Both the position numbers and the translations under genes were made by a program. Below are positions 33,501 through 43,200 of a stretch of DNA of 64,000 bases, piece by piece. The notes below the pieces were generated by a model. It had not been told where the DNA came from. It saw nothing but the letters and a program-made list of their open reading frames with translations, and ran no database searches. The DNA is from Phoronis australis (taxonomy: Eukaryota > Phoronida > Phoronidae). The stretch is taken from contig NMRA01000308.1 of assembly GCA_002633005.1 (NCBI GenBank), positions 438,305-502,304 on the forward strand. The letters run 5' to 3'. Each line of letters starts with the position of its first letter. Position 1 is the first letter of the stretch.

Positions 33501-36347
33501 TAACAAGACCGCAGGACGGCACAGGGCTATTACTCTGCAATTCTGTAAATTTAAGTGAATAACTAATCTGAGGTCAAGAGAACCTTTGTTGGGATCATCC
33601 GCTGTCATGACATTTTCCTGTCACGTGGCGATGTGACAAAAACACTCTTAGAAAAGTGCTACGCATTCCGAGTACGTATGCGGTGTGGGGAATTAGATCA
33701 CGAGGTAAGATTAACCGCCCAGGGCGGTTGCCTGTCGTAAGAAGCGCCCATGGTTAGGTTATCTGCTTGATTTTTTAATATCTTTCAGAGGGATTGAGGG
33801 CCCTGAAAATGTTATTGAGAGACTGGGATGCGTTTGCACTTCGACAGTAGCCAAAAGAAAGCAAGGTAAAGTAAATATTACTTAATGAGTTTTATATTCA
33901 CTCCTCTGCACGATTCAGTTTTATTTTACAAGTCACAAGTAATGTTAACGATTTTGGGCCTAAATGTCTTGCTCATAAAAATGTTCACGTTGGCCAGCGT
34001 ACCCCTGCAGTAACCCGGGGATAGGGGGAATCCCTGCTAAAATTTTTTTAGGTCAACATCAGTGAGGTGCCCATGTGGCCGGACTACCCCCACCGTAACC
34101 CAGGGATAGGAGGGAACTCCCGCACAACTTTTTTAAGGTCAACATCATTTAAATGCCCATGTGGCCGGTGTACCCACACACTAACTCAAAACTTTCTAGG
34201 TCATAATAAAACCCATGTTGGCTGACATCCCGTCCAACCTATTAGGTTGCTATATGACTTTGGAATGTTGATCATTTGTTTTTTTCTTAAAGTCCTTCTC
34301 TCACACGTTGTTAACCCTTATTACACGGTTAGAAGATGTTATAAGGATCCAAGAAGTACCTACCCCATAACTAATACACGATCCGTACTCGAAAACAGTT
34401 TAAATGAACGCGCCACTCACGATTCGCACCCGAAGAAACACCGCCATTTTGAACTTGCCGCGAACCCGGAAGTACAATTCATTCAGGAACCCAGGCNNNN
34501 NNNNNNNNNNNNNNNNNNNNNNNNNNNNNNNNNNNNNNNNNNNNNNNNNNNNNNNNNNNNNNNNNNNNNNNNNNNNNNNNNNNNNNNNNNNNNNNNNNNN
34601 NNNNNNNNNNNNNNNNNNNNNNNNNNNNNNNNNNNNNNNNNNNNNNNNNNNNNNNNNNNNNNNNNNNNNNNNNNNNNNNNNNNNNNNNNNNNNNNNNNNN
34701 NNNNNNNNNNNNNNNNNNNNNNNNNNNNNNNNNNNNNNNNNNNNNNNNNNNNNNNNNNNNNNNNNNNNNNNNNNNNNNNNNNNNNNNNNNNNNNNNNNNN
34801 NNNNNNNNNNNNNNNNNNNNNNNNNNNNNNNNNNNNNNNNNNNNNNNNNNNNNNNNNNNNNNNNNNNNNNNNNNNNNNNNNNNNNNNNNNNNNNNNNNNN
34901 NNNNNNNNNNNNNNNNNNNNNNNNNNNNNNNNNNNNNNNNNNNNNNNNNNNNNNNNNNNNNNNNNNNNNNNNNNNNNNNNNNNNNNNNNNNNNNNNNNNN
35001 NNNNNNNNNNNNNNNNNNNNNNNNNNNNNNNNNNNNNNNNNNNNNNNNNNNNNNNNNNNNNNNNNNNNNNNNNNNNNNNNNNNNNNNNNNNNNNNNNNNN
35101 NNNNNNNNNNNNNNNNNNNNNNNNNNNNNNNNNNNNNNNNNAAAAAAAAATCAACGACCACTAACTACAAACTATAAATACACTACATATGCACACGAAT
35201 CACGATATATTACTAAAAAAACAAAATAATGAAGACTTTTCGAGCAAGCCATAGCACATTCAGTTACAAGGAAAAAATGGCGGCGTTCACGACAAGTTCC
35301 TGAACTGATGAGCCGGAAATGTGGGTATGGAAATAACCGATAACAACCGGTAATCATACGCTCAGAGAGAAGGGTCAAATACTGTTAAAATCGCTTTTGG
35401 CAAGAAAGGCAAAAAGAATATAAAGAAAGGGTGTCGAAAATAAGAATTTATTAAGTATTTTCGGATACTGGAACCACATGGGCAGTTTGCAAGAAGGACT
35501 TTAAGGCAAATGTCTTTTCTTATAGTACATGTATGAAAAGGATCTGCATATAACATGAAAAATAAAAAGTTTGGTCTGTGTAACTGTTTTTATCAATTGC
35601 AGGGGTTCGGAAAACAGAAAAGTATTGGCTAATAACTTTTGAAAATGGCTTAAAGTTTTCAGATGTTTTAGCTATTTTGGCTAATGCCTAATGTCTAGCG
35701 TGAGCGTAGATGTAGATTTCAAAGTGATGAGAGACGCGATTCTTTTGAAAAATAAACTTGTAAGCATTTCAGTAACAAGGTACACACAGGTTATAATGAT
35801 TCTAATACACTTAACTACACATATACACTTGATCTTTGACGTTTTATGAAACAAGTTTGGTCTTCAAGCGGCTTTGTCTCATTGAGTCCATAGATACAAT
35901 AGATTTGCTTAAAAACTTCATCACCATCTCCTGATGTTCAAAGCTCACCAGGAGCCCGTTCCAAGAAACTGATAAGTCTAAGATTTTTCTCAACTTCTAA
36001 ACTTTGTAACTTCCACATACCGTAAGTTATTCGAACTGAAAATAAAACCTACGTAAAAAATTTAAGATCTCTTTCGTGAAACAGTCTTGAGACAATTTTA
36101 TCGTAAAATGGACTAATATTTAAGATTTGTCTAAGTTAAGTCAGTTTTTTGGAACGGGCCCCAGAACTAGATCCATATATTACGTAAATGAGAAACCTAA
36201 GAATGCGCATCTCTTTCAGAAAGCTACATTTACGGGAAAATAACTAAAAATGCATAAAATGACGTCAAGTTTGCCAGTACCTGCAACAATCATCCAAGCC
36301 CATCCACGATCAATAGGAATCTGTTTGGTCTTGTTACGCAGCGTCAT
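18436..36347 (-). CDS. SLC16-like: SLC16/monocarboxylate-transporter-like protein, complete coding region (6 exons)
   Basis: Seen: coding exons on the minus strand at 36281-36347, 28210-28353, 26365-26508, 20706-20841, 18837-19807 and 18436-18587 join in phase to 537 codons plus a TGA stop. All introns are GT..AG. The order of motifs is that of the MCT family: DRGWAWMIVAG at the start of TM1 (family: DGGWGW), FFLIGMVKCFGLIFAELK, GKRYGTRPVVMIGG between TM2 and TM3 and into TM3, SYAPSLVLVGLYFDKRR (TM4 and the following loop), then TM6 and a long hydrophilic Cys/Glu-rich loop (residues about 195-330) before six more hydrophobic segments. Known: SLC16 members carry lactate, pyruvate, thyroid hormones, aromatic amino acids or other solutes across membranes, some with protons. 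E388 and R392, four apart in the predicted TM8, sit where MCT1 has an essential Asp/Arg pair. The substrate cannot be told. The AG acceptor just before the ATG implies an upstream untranslated exon. Confidence 0.93.
18588..18836 (-). other. Transporter intron 5
   Basis: Short AT-rich intron (249 bp) with no other feature. Confidence 0.8.
18837..19807 (-). CDS. Transporter exon 5 (large exon)
   Basis: 971 bp, donor GTAAGA, acceptor CATTGCAG. Encodes TM6 (YSFQGAFLIMGGCLAHIIL), a 135-residue hydrophilic loop with Cys clusters (ACNLSCC, GGCVWCCRRTFGC), then ELPFFNLFLLTRP, TM7-TM11 and TLPTGGSPALMG. The TM8 segment holds ISELIARF. The continuation of the frame past 18837 is intron. Confidence 0.94.
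19888..20012 (+). repeat. 31-bp tandem repeat, 4 copies
   Basis: Copies of CATTTTGCTACCATAACACG followed by TTAATACCAGT, with small differences, in transporter intron 4. Confidence 0.9.
20706..20841 (-). CDS. Transporter exon 4 (TM4-TM5)
   Basis: Encodes GIGSSLSYAPSLVLVGLYF, then DKRRSLAMGLATSGSSVGG and MVLPVLIR. SYAPSLVxVGxYFDKRRxLAxGxAxxGSxVG is the most conserved stretch of MCT proteins. Donor GTAGGC. Confidence 0.95.
20895..21299 (+). repeat. 42-bp minisatellite, about 9.5 copies
   Basis: Unit AATCTACCTCAGCAGGTCAA plus GATCTAGTCGGATCCATTGGC. Because 42 is divisible by 3 it reads as an ORF of 14-residue SRSRSSRIHWQIYL repeats, but it is antisense to and inside a transporter intron, starting about 55 bp upstream of exon 4. 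Two variant units (TTGGAAAATCTACTTC) alternate with the main form. Confidence 0.95.
21790..22040 (+). repeat. Dispersed repeat related to 6250-6640
   Basis: Shares TTCCATTTTAAAAAG and CTGTTGAAT..TGCGCAGAAATTTCTG with the copy in the FXR-family gene, then shows tandem GCAGAAATTTCTG units of about 26 bp. Confidence 0.55.
22748..25283 (+). mobile_element. TIR DNA transposon of about 2.5 kb with GGCGGTTAA subterminal repeats
   Basis: Left end TTACCGTAAACATTCGAGT and right end CCTGAACGTTTACGGTAA are inverted repeats. Just inside both ends are several copies of GGGCGGTTAAC / GGGCGCTTAAC (22776-22925 and 25140-25265), a layout typical of transposase-binding subterminal repeats. A hairpin CAGGTCGCATTGGCGACCTG lies at 23764-23783. 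No intact transposase frame is visible. Superfamily not assigned. A partial inverted copy lies at about 32590-33780. Confidence 0.7.
25291..25480 (-). mobile_element. HINE-like fragment (right end plus one A subunit)
   Basis: On the plus strand it reads AACAAGAGCAATGCGAAGCA followed by the terminal segment and one CGGCCACTAGATGG motif, then decays. Oriented minus, i.e. sense to the transporter gene. Confidence 0.65.
25510..26001 (+). repeat. 26-bp minisatellite, about 19 copies
   Basis: Unit TTTGGTACAGATACGACCGG plus GCACAC, with frequent ACTG/ACAG and CCGGG/CCAGG variants, in transporter intron 3. Explains the long overlapping minus-strand ORFs reading VVSVPKCARSYLYQS. Confidence 0.95.
26365..26508 (-). 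CDS. Transporter exon 3 (TM2-TM4)
   Basis: 144 bp. Encodes SPITTSLGKRYGTRPVVMIG, then GSIVALAYILTGFAQSMPHV and ILTYGIIYG. GKRYGTRPVVMxGG matches the family loop between TM2 and TM3. The donor GTTAGT is followed by unrelated intron. Confidence 0.95.
26684..27975 (-). mobile_element. HINE-like element copy, 8 subunits, in transporter intron 2
   Basis: Minus-strand copy: right end at 26684 (AACAAGAGCAACACGGAGCA), left end near 27975 (degraded palindrome). Motifs on the plus strand near 26769 (A), 26907 (B), 27048 (C), 27202 (A), 27343 (B), 27484 (C), 27640 (A, partly deleted) and 27785 (B). Same number and order of subunits as the copy at 59948-61227. Confidence 0.75.
28210..28353 (-). CDS. Transporter exon 2 (TM1-TM2)
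   Basis: 144 bp. Encodes GVFLNAFFLIGMVKCFGLIF, AELKPLFGESSSLTAVAST and MTLILVPIL. The F.xxFGESxSxTAxxxS pattern is typical of MCT proteins. Donor GTAAGT, acceptor CATCAACAG. Confidence 0.95.
28354..29439 (-). other. Transporter intron 1, part without recognised feature
   Basis: Upstream of exon 2. A G run near 29260-29270. Otherwise no gene or array seen. Confidence 0.5.
29440..30396 (-). mobile_element. HINE-like element, partial (6 subunits)
   Basis: Begins with the right-terminal segment (AACAAGAGTGACACGGAGCA) and holds motifs A 29523, B 29670, C 29820, A 29962, B 30102 and C 30244. It then runs into the right end of a second element, with no left end of its own. Confidence 0.7.
30405..32217 (-). 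mobile_element. HINE-like element, complete ends, about 11 subunits
   Basis: Right end CAAACAAGAGCAACGCAGAG near 30405; left end at 32217 with the palindrome CCACATATGAATATGTGG. Motifs near 30486 (A), 30800 (B), 30942 (C), 31102 (A), 31235 (B), 31375 (C), 31538 (A), 31663 (B), 31721 (C, shortened spacing), 31878 (A) and 32001 (B). About 150 bp of unrelated sequence interrupts the first A subunit near 30600-30750. The three subunit types are best preserved here. Confidence 0.78.
32590..33780 (-). mobile_element. Partial inverted copy of the 22.7-25.3 kb transposon
   Basis: Reverse-complement segments match 22.88-24.37 kb in order: TTTTGATGTGTGACTT with GTGCACGCGCTC, ACATGTGATTGACAGGTGA, the CGATATTGCAAGTGATATAA region, AAACATCCCAAACACAAAAA, and AACCGCCC.GGGCGGTTG near 33715. 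Outer ends are missing. Diverged parts of the same interior recur at about 40290-41470 and 51090-51330. Confidence 0.65.
33980..34230 (+). repeat. About 90-bp tandem repeat, 2.5 copies
   Basis: Repeats of CCATGTGGCCGG, GTAACCCGGGGATAGGG and TTTTAGGTCAACATCA in the same order. Confidence 0.75.
34291..35500 (+). mobile_element. TTAA-flanked DNA element, copy with assembly gap
   Basis: TTAA at 34287-34290 and 35501-35504 flank inverted ends AGTCCTTCTCTCA and AAGAAGGACT. The left 206 bp and right 359 bp closely match the intact copy at 48771-50771; the interior is replaced by N. The TTAA target is used by piggyBac-like elements (known), but no transposase is visible, so superfamily membership is an inference. 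Confidence 0.75.
34497..35141. other. Assembly gap (645 N)
   Basis: Run of N inside the TTAA-flanked element. The intact copy has about 1.4 kb at this place, so the gap length is probably not real. Confidence 0.98.
35951..36162 (+). mobile_element. MITE-like element of about 212 bp
   Basis: Left end GGAGCCCGTTCCAAGAAACT and right end GTTTTTTGGAACGGGCCCC are inverted repeats; AAGTCTAAGATTT and its inverse continue the symmetry inward. Lies about 120 bp downstream of transporter exon 1 in intron 1. Confidence 0.7.
36281..36347 (-). CDS. Transporter exon 1 coding part (start codon)
   Basis: ATG at 36347-36345 gives MTLRNKTKQIPIDRGWAWMI then VA, ending in phase 1 at GTACTG. The start is chosen because it is only two bases inside the exon after a TTTCAG acceptor and the family motif DRGWAW follows 13 residues later. 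An in-frame start in an upstream exon cannot be excluded. Confidence 0.88.
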
Positions 36348-36478
36348 TTCTGAAACATTAAGGTTCAAGTGTAATACTGGAAAGATGTCTAAACACAGTC
36401 AACTTTGGAGCATTGTATCTCAGAAATGGCAGATCAAGGATGCACACCGTAAAACTAAGACATTCGGGGAAATCGCAT

Positions 36479-36691
36479 AAAAATGCAAGACTGTGCGGTG
36501 TATCGTCATGCATAATAATGCAAGACTGTGCGGTGTATTGTCATGCATAATAATGCAAGACTGTGCAGTGTATCGTCATGCATAATAATGCAAGACTGTG
36601 CGGTGTATCGTCATGCATAATAATGCAAGACTTTGCGGTGTATCGTCATGCATAATAATGCAAGACTGAGCGGTGTATCATCATGCATTAC
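36479..36691 (+). repeat. 35-bp minisatellite, 6 copies
   Basis: Unit AATGCAAGACTGTGCGGTGT plus ATCGTCATGCATAAT, nearly perfect, about 130 bp upstream of the transporter start codon. Confidence 0.95.
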
Positions 36692-37032
36692 AAATGAAGG
36701 AGGTGATGAACGCAACATTCTTGTGTCTACACAATGCAGCCTAGATTCAACCGAAACAGCTAACTGTACTTTGTGTAATGCTCCTAAAACATTTTGAGGG
36801 ACTGTTCTTAAAATTTCCCACTTTAGTATGAGCGCTCTCAAAATTTTTTGACTTACAATTTTTATGGAAAAATCTAAAGTTGCAGAAAACTAAAAATGGA
36901 AAGAAAATTTAGAAAACTGTAATAGGCAAGCGTTTTTGATATTTCATCTAGAAAGATTAATATCAAACGAAATTTGGTTGTGGCAGTGATACACTTGTTT
37001 GACTAGCTTTCTTCTTTAATATATTTTATTAA

Positions 37033-37165
37033 CAAGAGTAAGGTGAGTCGTTGAAATGCATCAATTACTGCACTGCAAACTGTACACTTGTGAGGGTTTA
37101 GAGGTACTCATTAGTATCATATAGTACCCTTGTAAGGGTTTAGCATAATAAAAATGGCCACTAAA
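37033..37165 (-). mobile_element. HINE-like fragment
   Basis: Plus-strand reading AACAAGAGTAAGGTGAGTCG, then ATGGCCACTAAATCTAGTG: right end and the start of one A subunit. Again minus oriented. Confidence 0.55.
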
Positions 37166-37377
37166 TCTAGTGCTAAGGTGGAGCGCAAGTAAATTGAGGG
37201 AGCAAACGTGTGGGGACTGTTTTCAAAGACATGCAGAGGTGGCATGATGAGCAAACAGACTGAATGGCTTTATTCAGGTACAGAACATAGAAATAGGCTG
37301 ACGAAGAGTTGCTATGAAACTGGCTTGTGTGGTCAAAGTGCAAATGAACAGTAGTAAGGAGACCTTCAAGAACAGAT

Positions 37378-37686
37378 CAAAGGACCACGATGCCCTCGGG
37401 ACCACAATACCCTCAAGATCACGATGTCCTTGAGACTGATGCCCTCGGGACGACAATGCCCTCAGGACCACGATACCCTCAGGACCACAATGTCCTCAAG
37501 ACTATGATGCGCTAGGGACCATGATGCCCTCGGTACCATGATACAGTCGGAACCATGATGCCCTCGGTACCATGATACAGTCGGAACCATGATGCCCTCG
37601 GTACCATGATACAGTCGGAACCATGATGCCCTCGGGACCACGATGCCCTCGGGACCATGACGCCCTCAGGATCACGATGCCTTAAA
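37378..37686 (+). repeat. 17-bp minisatellite, first block
   Basis: Copies of GGACCACGATGCCCTCG with a local 34-bp double unit (CCATGATGCCCTCGGTA plus CCATGATACAGTCGGAA). Ends at a sequence repeated after the N at 37981. Confidence 0.9.
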
Positions 37687-37980
37687 GGCGAAGGCAACCT
37701 TTTTCCACGTCATTTTGACCTAAAATAAGGTTGGTTGGTTATCCTAGACATATTTTTCACTTAATTACAGCTTTTCGTAATTTTATTAATTACTCGTCTG
37801 CTTTTCCGGAAGTGACGTTTTAGGAGGCAAGCGCTTCCCGCCACTTGGGTTTGCGTTGAGCTTACTGTGCGAATCTGTTCTATTCTACTTTTGTTTTGTG
37901 CTATTTTTCACCAATTGTCGCCACCACTTTCCATCGGCGAGTATTCTGCGGCAAGATAGGTTAGTAGAGAACTCAACTGC
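37687..37980. other. Non-repeat segment inside the 17-bp array, ending at a contig join
   Basis: About 294 bp with no relation to the array, followed by a single N at 37981. The 36 bp before it (37650-37686) recur right after the N. Reads as one haplotype with an insertion joined to another without it. Confidence 0.6.
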
Positions 37981-37981
37981 N

Positions 37982-38072
37982 CGGGACCATGACGCCCTCA
38001 GGATCACGATGCCTTAAAAACAACGATGCCCTTGGGGCCACGATGCCCTCAGGACAACAATGCCCTAAGGTC
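37982..38072 (+). repeat. 17-bp minisatellite, second block
   Basis: Begins CGGGACCATGACGCCCTCAG, an exact repeat of 37650 onward, then a few diverged units. Confidence 0.85.
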
Positions 38073-40290
38073 AATATTGAAAGGGTGTGTCTGACCAAAC
38101 AACAATGTCCTGGATCTTTGTTAATTTCTTTGAGGGACATGTACCTTGAGACAAGTGAGCACTGTTGTGTTGAAGATTTGGATACTCTTGTTGAGTAGAC
38201 TGCCAGGCAACGTGGCTGCAGAATCCACAATGATAATGAGGCAACACATTGAATCAAGCAAAGAGGTGGAACTACTAATGACAGAGTAAGGCACATACCG
38301 AGTAGTGCACAAAGGAGAGCTAACTAATAGTCAGAGGGGCACTCTAAGGGTTGAGTAACTGAAGCAGACGTCTAGCTTAGTCAGTACATGTATATACTTG
38401 GGCGGGAATTAGTGAACTATGGTAAACACAGTATCAGGACCCTAAAATATTAGTCCTGTTACACCTGTAATATGATGCAGGTGAATGATGGTGAAAAACG
38501 CCTTTGTGTCGATGTCTGCGGAGGCTGTGGGTTACAAAGTCGCAATCTACATTGCAAAACTACGCTTGACTCAAGTTTTAATTTTCAAAGTTGGTTCAGT
38601 AAAAATTTAATGATTGTGTATTGTTAGTTCAGACTTCGACCAATGTAACACATACAAGTTGAGTGAATGATGAAAAATTCTATATTATTCAAGAAATTCT
38701 TCAGTTCAAATAATTGCTTTTAATAAAGAATTTCTGAGTAACAAGGCGAGTCTTTTCACAGATTGAACTCGACGTTGTTGTCGTTTTTAGTAAAATGTGA
38801 TAACCATACGGTTCGAATTCACGACAGAAAATGTTCTCATAATAAGCAACCTACCCTTTCCAAAAATACACCCAAGTGTTTATACGGTTTCATTTGATGT
38901 TTTTGAAAGGTCATTTTGGAATGTCCACCCATGAGACTATTTTCTGAAATTCCCAGTTTGTGTTATGTGAAGTTGTCCTTAGGTTGCAAATGGTGCCTAT
39001 TAATTACTGTTGAAGTTTTGAACTTTGATCAAAGTTACTTTGGTGCCTCGTTGTTCAGCATATAATTTTTTATTCGGAGTTTTACCAAACTTAACTCAAT
39101 AGTTAAAGTACACATGTTATACATGTTAATTAGCATTGGTATTCTGAAATTGAAAGGGAAAGGCAGAACACAATGTCAGAACAAGAATTCCGGTTCAACC
39201 TACACAAACTAAAGAACTAGGGTTTGCCATCTGACATTGGTTGATGACCTTGAAAGGAATCTTGGATTATCATTAGAAATAGTCCCAGTTCATCTCTAAT
39301 AGGGCAAATTTCCACATGGCTAATTCCCAAAGGCAGCATCTGCTCTGTATGGTGCAGTAAGGGTGGTACTTGTGGTTAGCTTTTGGCTCCTGTGGCATGT
39401 TCACCTCATCCACCATCAACAAAATGAATACAGCAGACAGGCAGAGGATGTATGTCACCCTATGGCAAACTGATGACAATGATATTTATCTGATGTTTCA
39501 GCTCAAAATATAAGCATCTCAGTCTGCTGACGAGTGGATGGAAGAGGCCAATGATGAACATGTCATCTGTCAACAAATAAACTTAGTATCTGAAGATGCA
39601 GGTACTTTGACCTCCACTAGTGTGAGACTGTGCTTTAATTGATAATTTTGATTTATTGGAAAAAACAAAGTGACAATTTCAAGGAACTTGCATTCACAAT
39701 TTTGTTACCAAGTAGACTAGGACTTGTCAGCAGTTTTCAATCGATCATTCGGTAATTCAGACAACACCACAGGCAAAGATGACAATTAGTTTATTATTCA
39801 TTCCCCACTGACAGGATTGAAATTCCAAAACACAACAATCTTTGTAGCATAGTTATAGTTTCGTTAATCCGACAGGATTAAATTCCCAAAACAGGCTCGA
39901 TTTGGGAAATGACTGAATCTGCGAAAATAGGATTGAATTCATAAAACACTGTAGGATCGACTTTTTGAAATACAATTAAAATTATAAAATACGTCTGAAC
40001 TTTCAAATAAGGTTGAATTTTTAAATATAATTTAATTAATACAAGCATTTCCCACAGAGAGACTAATGTAAGCTGTCCCCCCAACGGAGGATGTACCACA
40101 ATTGGCTGGCGCCAGCAGATGCCCAACCTGCACCTCGGTACAACATATGAAGACAGTTCAAAGCCTCTTTCTGGAGATATCGCACCAACAACATTTTCTA
40201 GAAAAAATTTTTGTGTAAAATGAGAGTGACACACTATATAGGCTGCGTGCCAATTTTAAACCACTGTGGTCTTTTGTATTGCGCTATGAT
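38073..40290. other. Intergenic or upstream transporter sequence, nothing recognised
   Basis: No gene, array or RNA gene seen. May contain untranslated transporter exons that I cannot place. Confidence 0.4.
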
Positions 40291-41470
40291 GGGCGCTAGC
40301 CTGAACTGTGGGCGCTTAATTGGAAATTCTCAAAGGTTGAACGCTTAGTAAATCAGTGAGCACTTATTACAAAACACTTCAAAGGTAGGGAGTAGGCTTG
40401 TGCGTGAGCATTGTCATTAACCTGAGTGTTTGCAGTAATAAGATATTAAAAGACTGCAACGGTAAGAAACGTTATTATAATACGATTTTGCGAGACAAAC
40501 TCCATCAAGTATAGGGGTGACTTTCTGGATATCGTTACCACCTACACTGTACCCTTATTAGCCACCTGGAATAATTTAGTTTTTAATTGCCCCCTTCAGC
40601 TGGAACAAGATTGTTTCTATTGGAGTCTGAACATTTTACTGCGACCGTGTTCCAGGGAGCGAAAACTTGCCAGGGGGTGTATGAAGAGAAGAATAAAAAG
40701 TTCGCTGACCACAATTTCACATCTAGTACCCGTTTAGTTGCAATAGCTGGCTACGGGAATAGAATATAGGGTTTAGGGAACATCCACCTCGGGAAACATC
40801 GTCACAGGAAATATCAGTTCTGGTTATATCGGTCCCGGGGAATATCGGGTCTTTTATAAGCGCCAGGAATCTATGAGTTCACTTTCAAATAAACCTCTGG
40901 CATGTACCCGGATGCTTAACAGAGCCAAGCCGGTATACTCTTTCATTTAGGACTGTAGCTGTTCTCGTTTGATGTGCAGCTTTGAAGTGGTGTGCACGCA
41001 TGAGTTCACGCACTGGTATCGCTGGAGTAGGCCTACACTTTACGTTGACAACAACGGGTGAAAGTCAAATCATATTTCACACACGTAACCCCAGAAACAA
41101 GTAAAGGCATTCGAGAATTTCTTGGTAACTGACGTGGCCGTCGTCTGGCGATTAATAGGGTTGTCATTTTCACTTTGGCTGTCATATGCAAAAAAAATGA
41201 GACACACATCTCTAAGTCACTATTGTCTGCCGGGACCGCTTGCCACTAACAAAGGGACCGATCAGTGCCGCAGTGCCGGCAATATCAGGTGGATATTTGG
41301 ACATCTTACGCGAAAAATAAACATATTTGTCTACCACAAAGTTTGATAAGTTGATCGCTTAAGGATTAGTAGAAACACCGTCGTTTTGTGACATTTTATC
41401 ACGTGTTATGCAGTGGCCCGAAACTTTCCGGCCCGAATCCGGAAATTTGCAAAAGCGGTCGAAAATATTA
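40290..41470 (+). mobile_element. Diverged relative of the GGCGGTTAA transposon
   Basis: 40298-40435 has GTGGGCGCTTAATTGGAAAT and an end-like ATTAACCTGAGTGTTTGC. 40960-41400 matches the interior (TCGTTTGATGTGCAGCTTTG; CAGTGCCGCAGTGCCGGCAA; ACCACAAAGTTTGATAAG). Boundaries uncertain. Confidence 0.5.
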
Positions 41471-43200
41471 GGCAATGAAACGCGTCAAAAATCGATTCTG
41501 CATATCCCATGTCCACGCGACTTGCTTACATGTACAAGTCATCAGGAGGGCTGTTCTCGGTTGGTGTTCTTTTGAACTTGGATTTGGCAACAACCAAATA
41601 ACGGTCGAATTAACAAGAGTTGCTTTATATTTGCCAGGTATCTGCCGAGAAGGGTCAAAACTCAGCTCGCATACGTTGGAAATTCCAGGCAGGCCTTTAT
41701 CCAAGATTTTGAAAATAGGGTGTCCAAAATGGGGTTCCCAATATTCCAGGGCGTCCATGATTCCGTCGCGTAACCCCCCACCCCCAGCAATACCCCCACA
41801 CACAGATTTTTTTACAAAAAATTGCATAGATCAAGGTTTTTACACCTAAGTTTATACAACAGCCTTCTTTGGTGAGCATTTTTACTAAAAAAATTTGTAG
41901 ACCAAGACTTTTACAATGCTGTCAATCAAGTGTCAAAATAGCAACAATGCATATACTTTGTATATACCTTGCATATTTCTTCCTGCTTTGAAAAAAGAGC
42001 CCCCACTGTGAGCCTTCAGAGGCTTCCCAGTATTTATTACAATGAAACCAAACTTGCAAGGTTCCTATTGACAGTGGGCCTCCAAATGATACATTGGGTG
42101 GCCTTGCCAGGGCTTCCACATTAGTGCTAGGACCTACGCTGCATAAAGGCCTGATTCCAGGTCGCATTTAGCGACTTGAAACGAGCTGAAAAAATCTCAG
42201 CTCGCATTTCCACATTTCAGGTCGCAAATGCGACCTGCGGCTCATTCTTTCAAGCCCTGCAGCACTGTGATGAACGGACATACATACAGACGGACGGTCG
42301 TGAATATACTATTACTATGCCCCCCCCCCGGCATTGACATGTGACAGAAGACAAAAACAGAAGTCAGAATATATGTTGGCTTGAATTTTCAAAGCAGAAT
42401 TGATTTTCATTTTAAGTCACATTGAATTTATAAATAGTATCTAATTTAAAAAGTAAGATTTTTTTCATTTTTACTTTAAGCTGCTCATAATTTTTCATAC
42501 TTTTTTAAATGAAAAATGTTTGAAAAAATATTAAATTTCCTTCCTTCTGTTGATATAACAAATGGTGCATTAATATTTTAACAACTGAATTAATGCTATT
42601 ACTTGGCACATTTCGCACTCAAAGTAATTAATGCAATTGATTTCTCCTGGGGTCAGATTTTTTTTGCTGCCAGATCAGATGACTGGTTCTGAACCAAATG
42701 CCAGGAAATGCATATCAAATGATTTGTGAAAATTTTCTGAGGCCTCAGCTTTTACAAAACTGTAGAGTCGTTCACTGACTGGAAAGTAAAAGATATTATT
42801 TTCAAGTGTTTCTAACTAGTCAGAAACTAAGAATCTTTTCTATAAATTTACCATGGACAGTTTCTGACGAAATACTAATTGACATCCTAAATTTTACAAG
42901 TTATGACAAGTTAACATTATGATACACCTTGAGCCGAGCTCACAGCCAACTTTAACATGCAAGAGACATTAATTGCAGTCAGTCTGATATAAGTATGCCT
43001 CGTGAACCGGTAAACTTACCAGTAAAACAGCAAAAAGCACTTCTTTACCGATTACCCGCAAGTTTCAGCAATTTTCACGTGAGACATGGAGAAAATATAC
43101 AGACGATATCCGGTATCTATTTTCTCACAAATTATCTGTTTGACCTATTGAGTCCTTGTTTTAATGATTCTGATGCATCTGAAGCTAGCTTAAATAAGAT
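41471..43200. other. Intergenic, one strong hairpin
   Basis: A perfect 9-bp-arm hairpin CAGGTCGCAAATGCGACCTG is at 42218-42237, similar to the one at 23764. Overlapping ORFs at 41468-41849 on both strands show no family resemblance. A short C run lies near 42321. Confidence 0.5.

Noticed and set aside
34247-35177. ORFs of 223-305 codons
   Set aside because: Mostly a run of N; no real coding evidence.
36479-36691. Direct repeats considered as a CRISPR array
   Set aside because: Units are contiguous 35-bp copies without unique spacers, in an animal genome.
41468-41849. Overlapping 119- and 124-codon ORFs on opposite strands
   Set aside because: Mirror ORFs without family resemblance, next to transposon-derived sequence.
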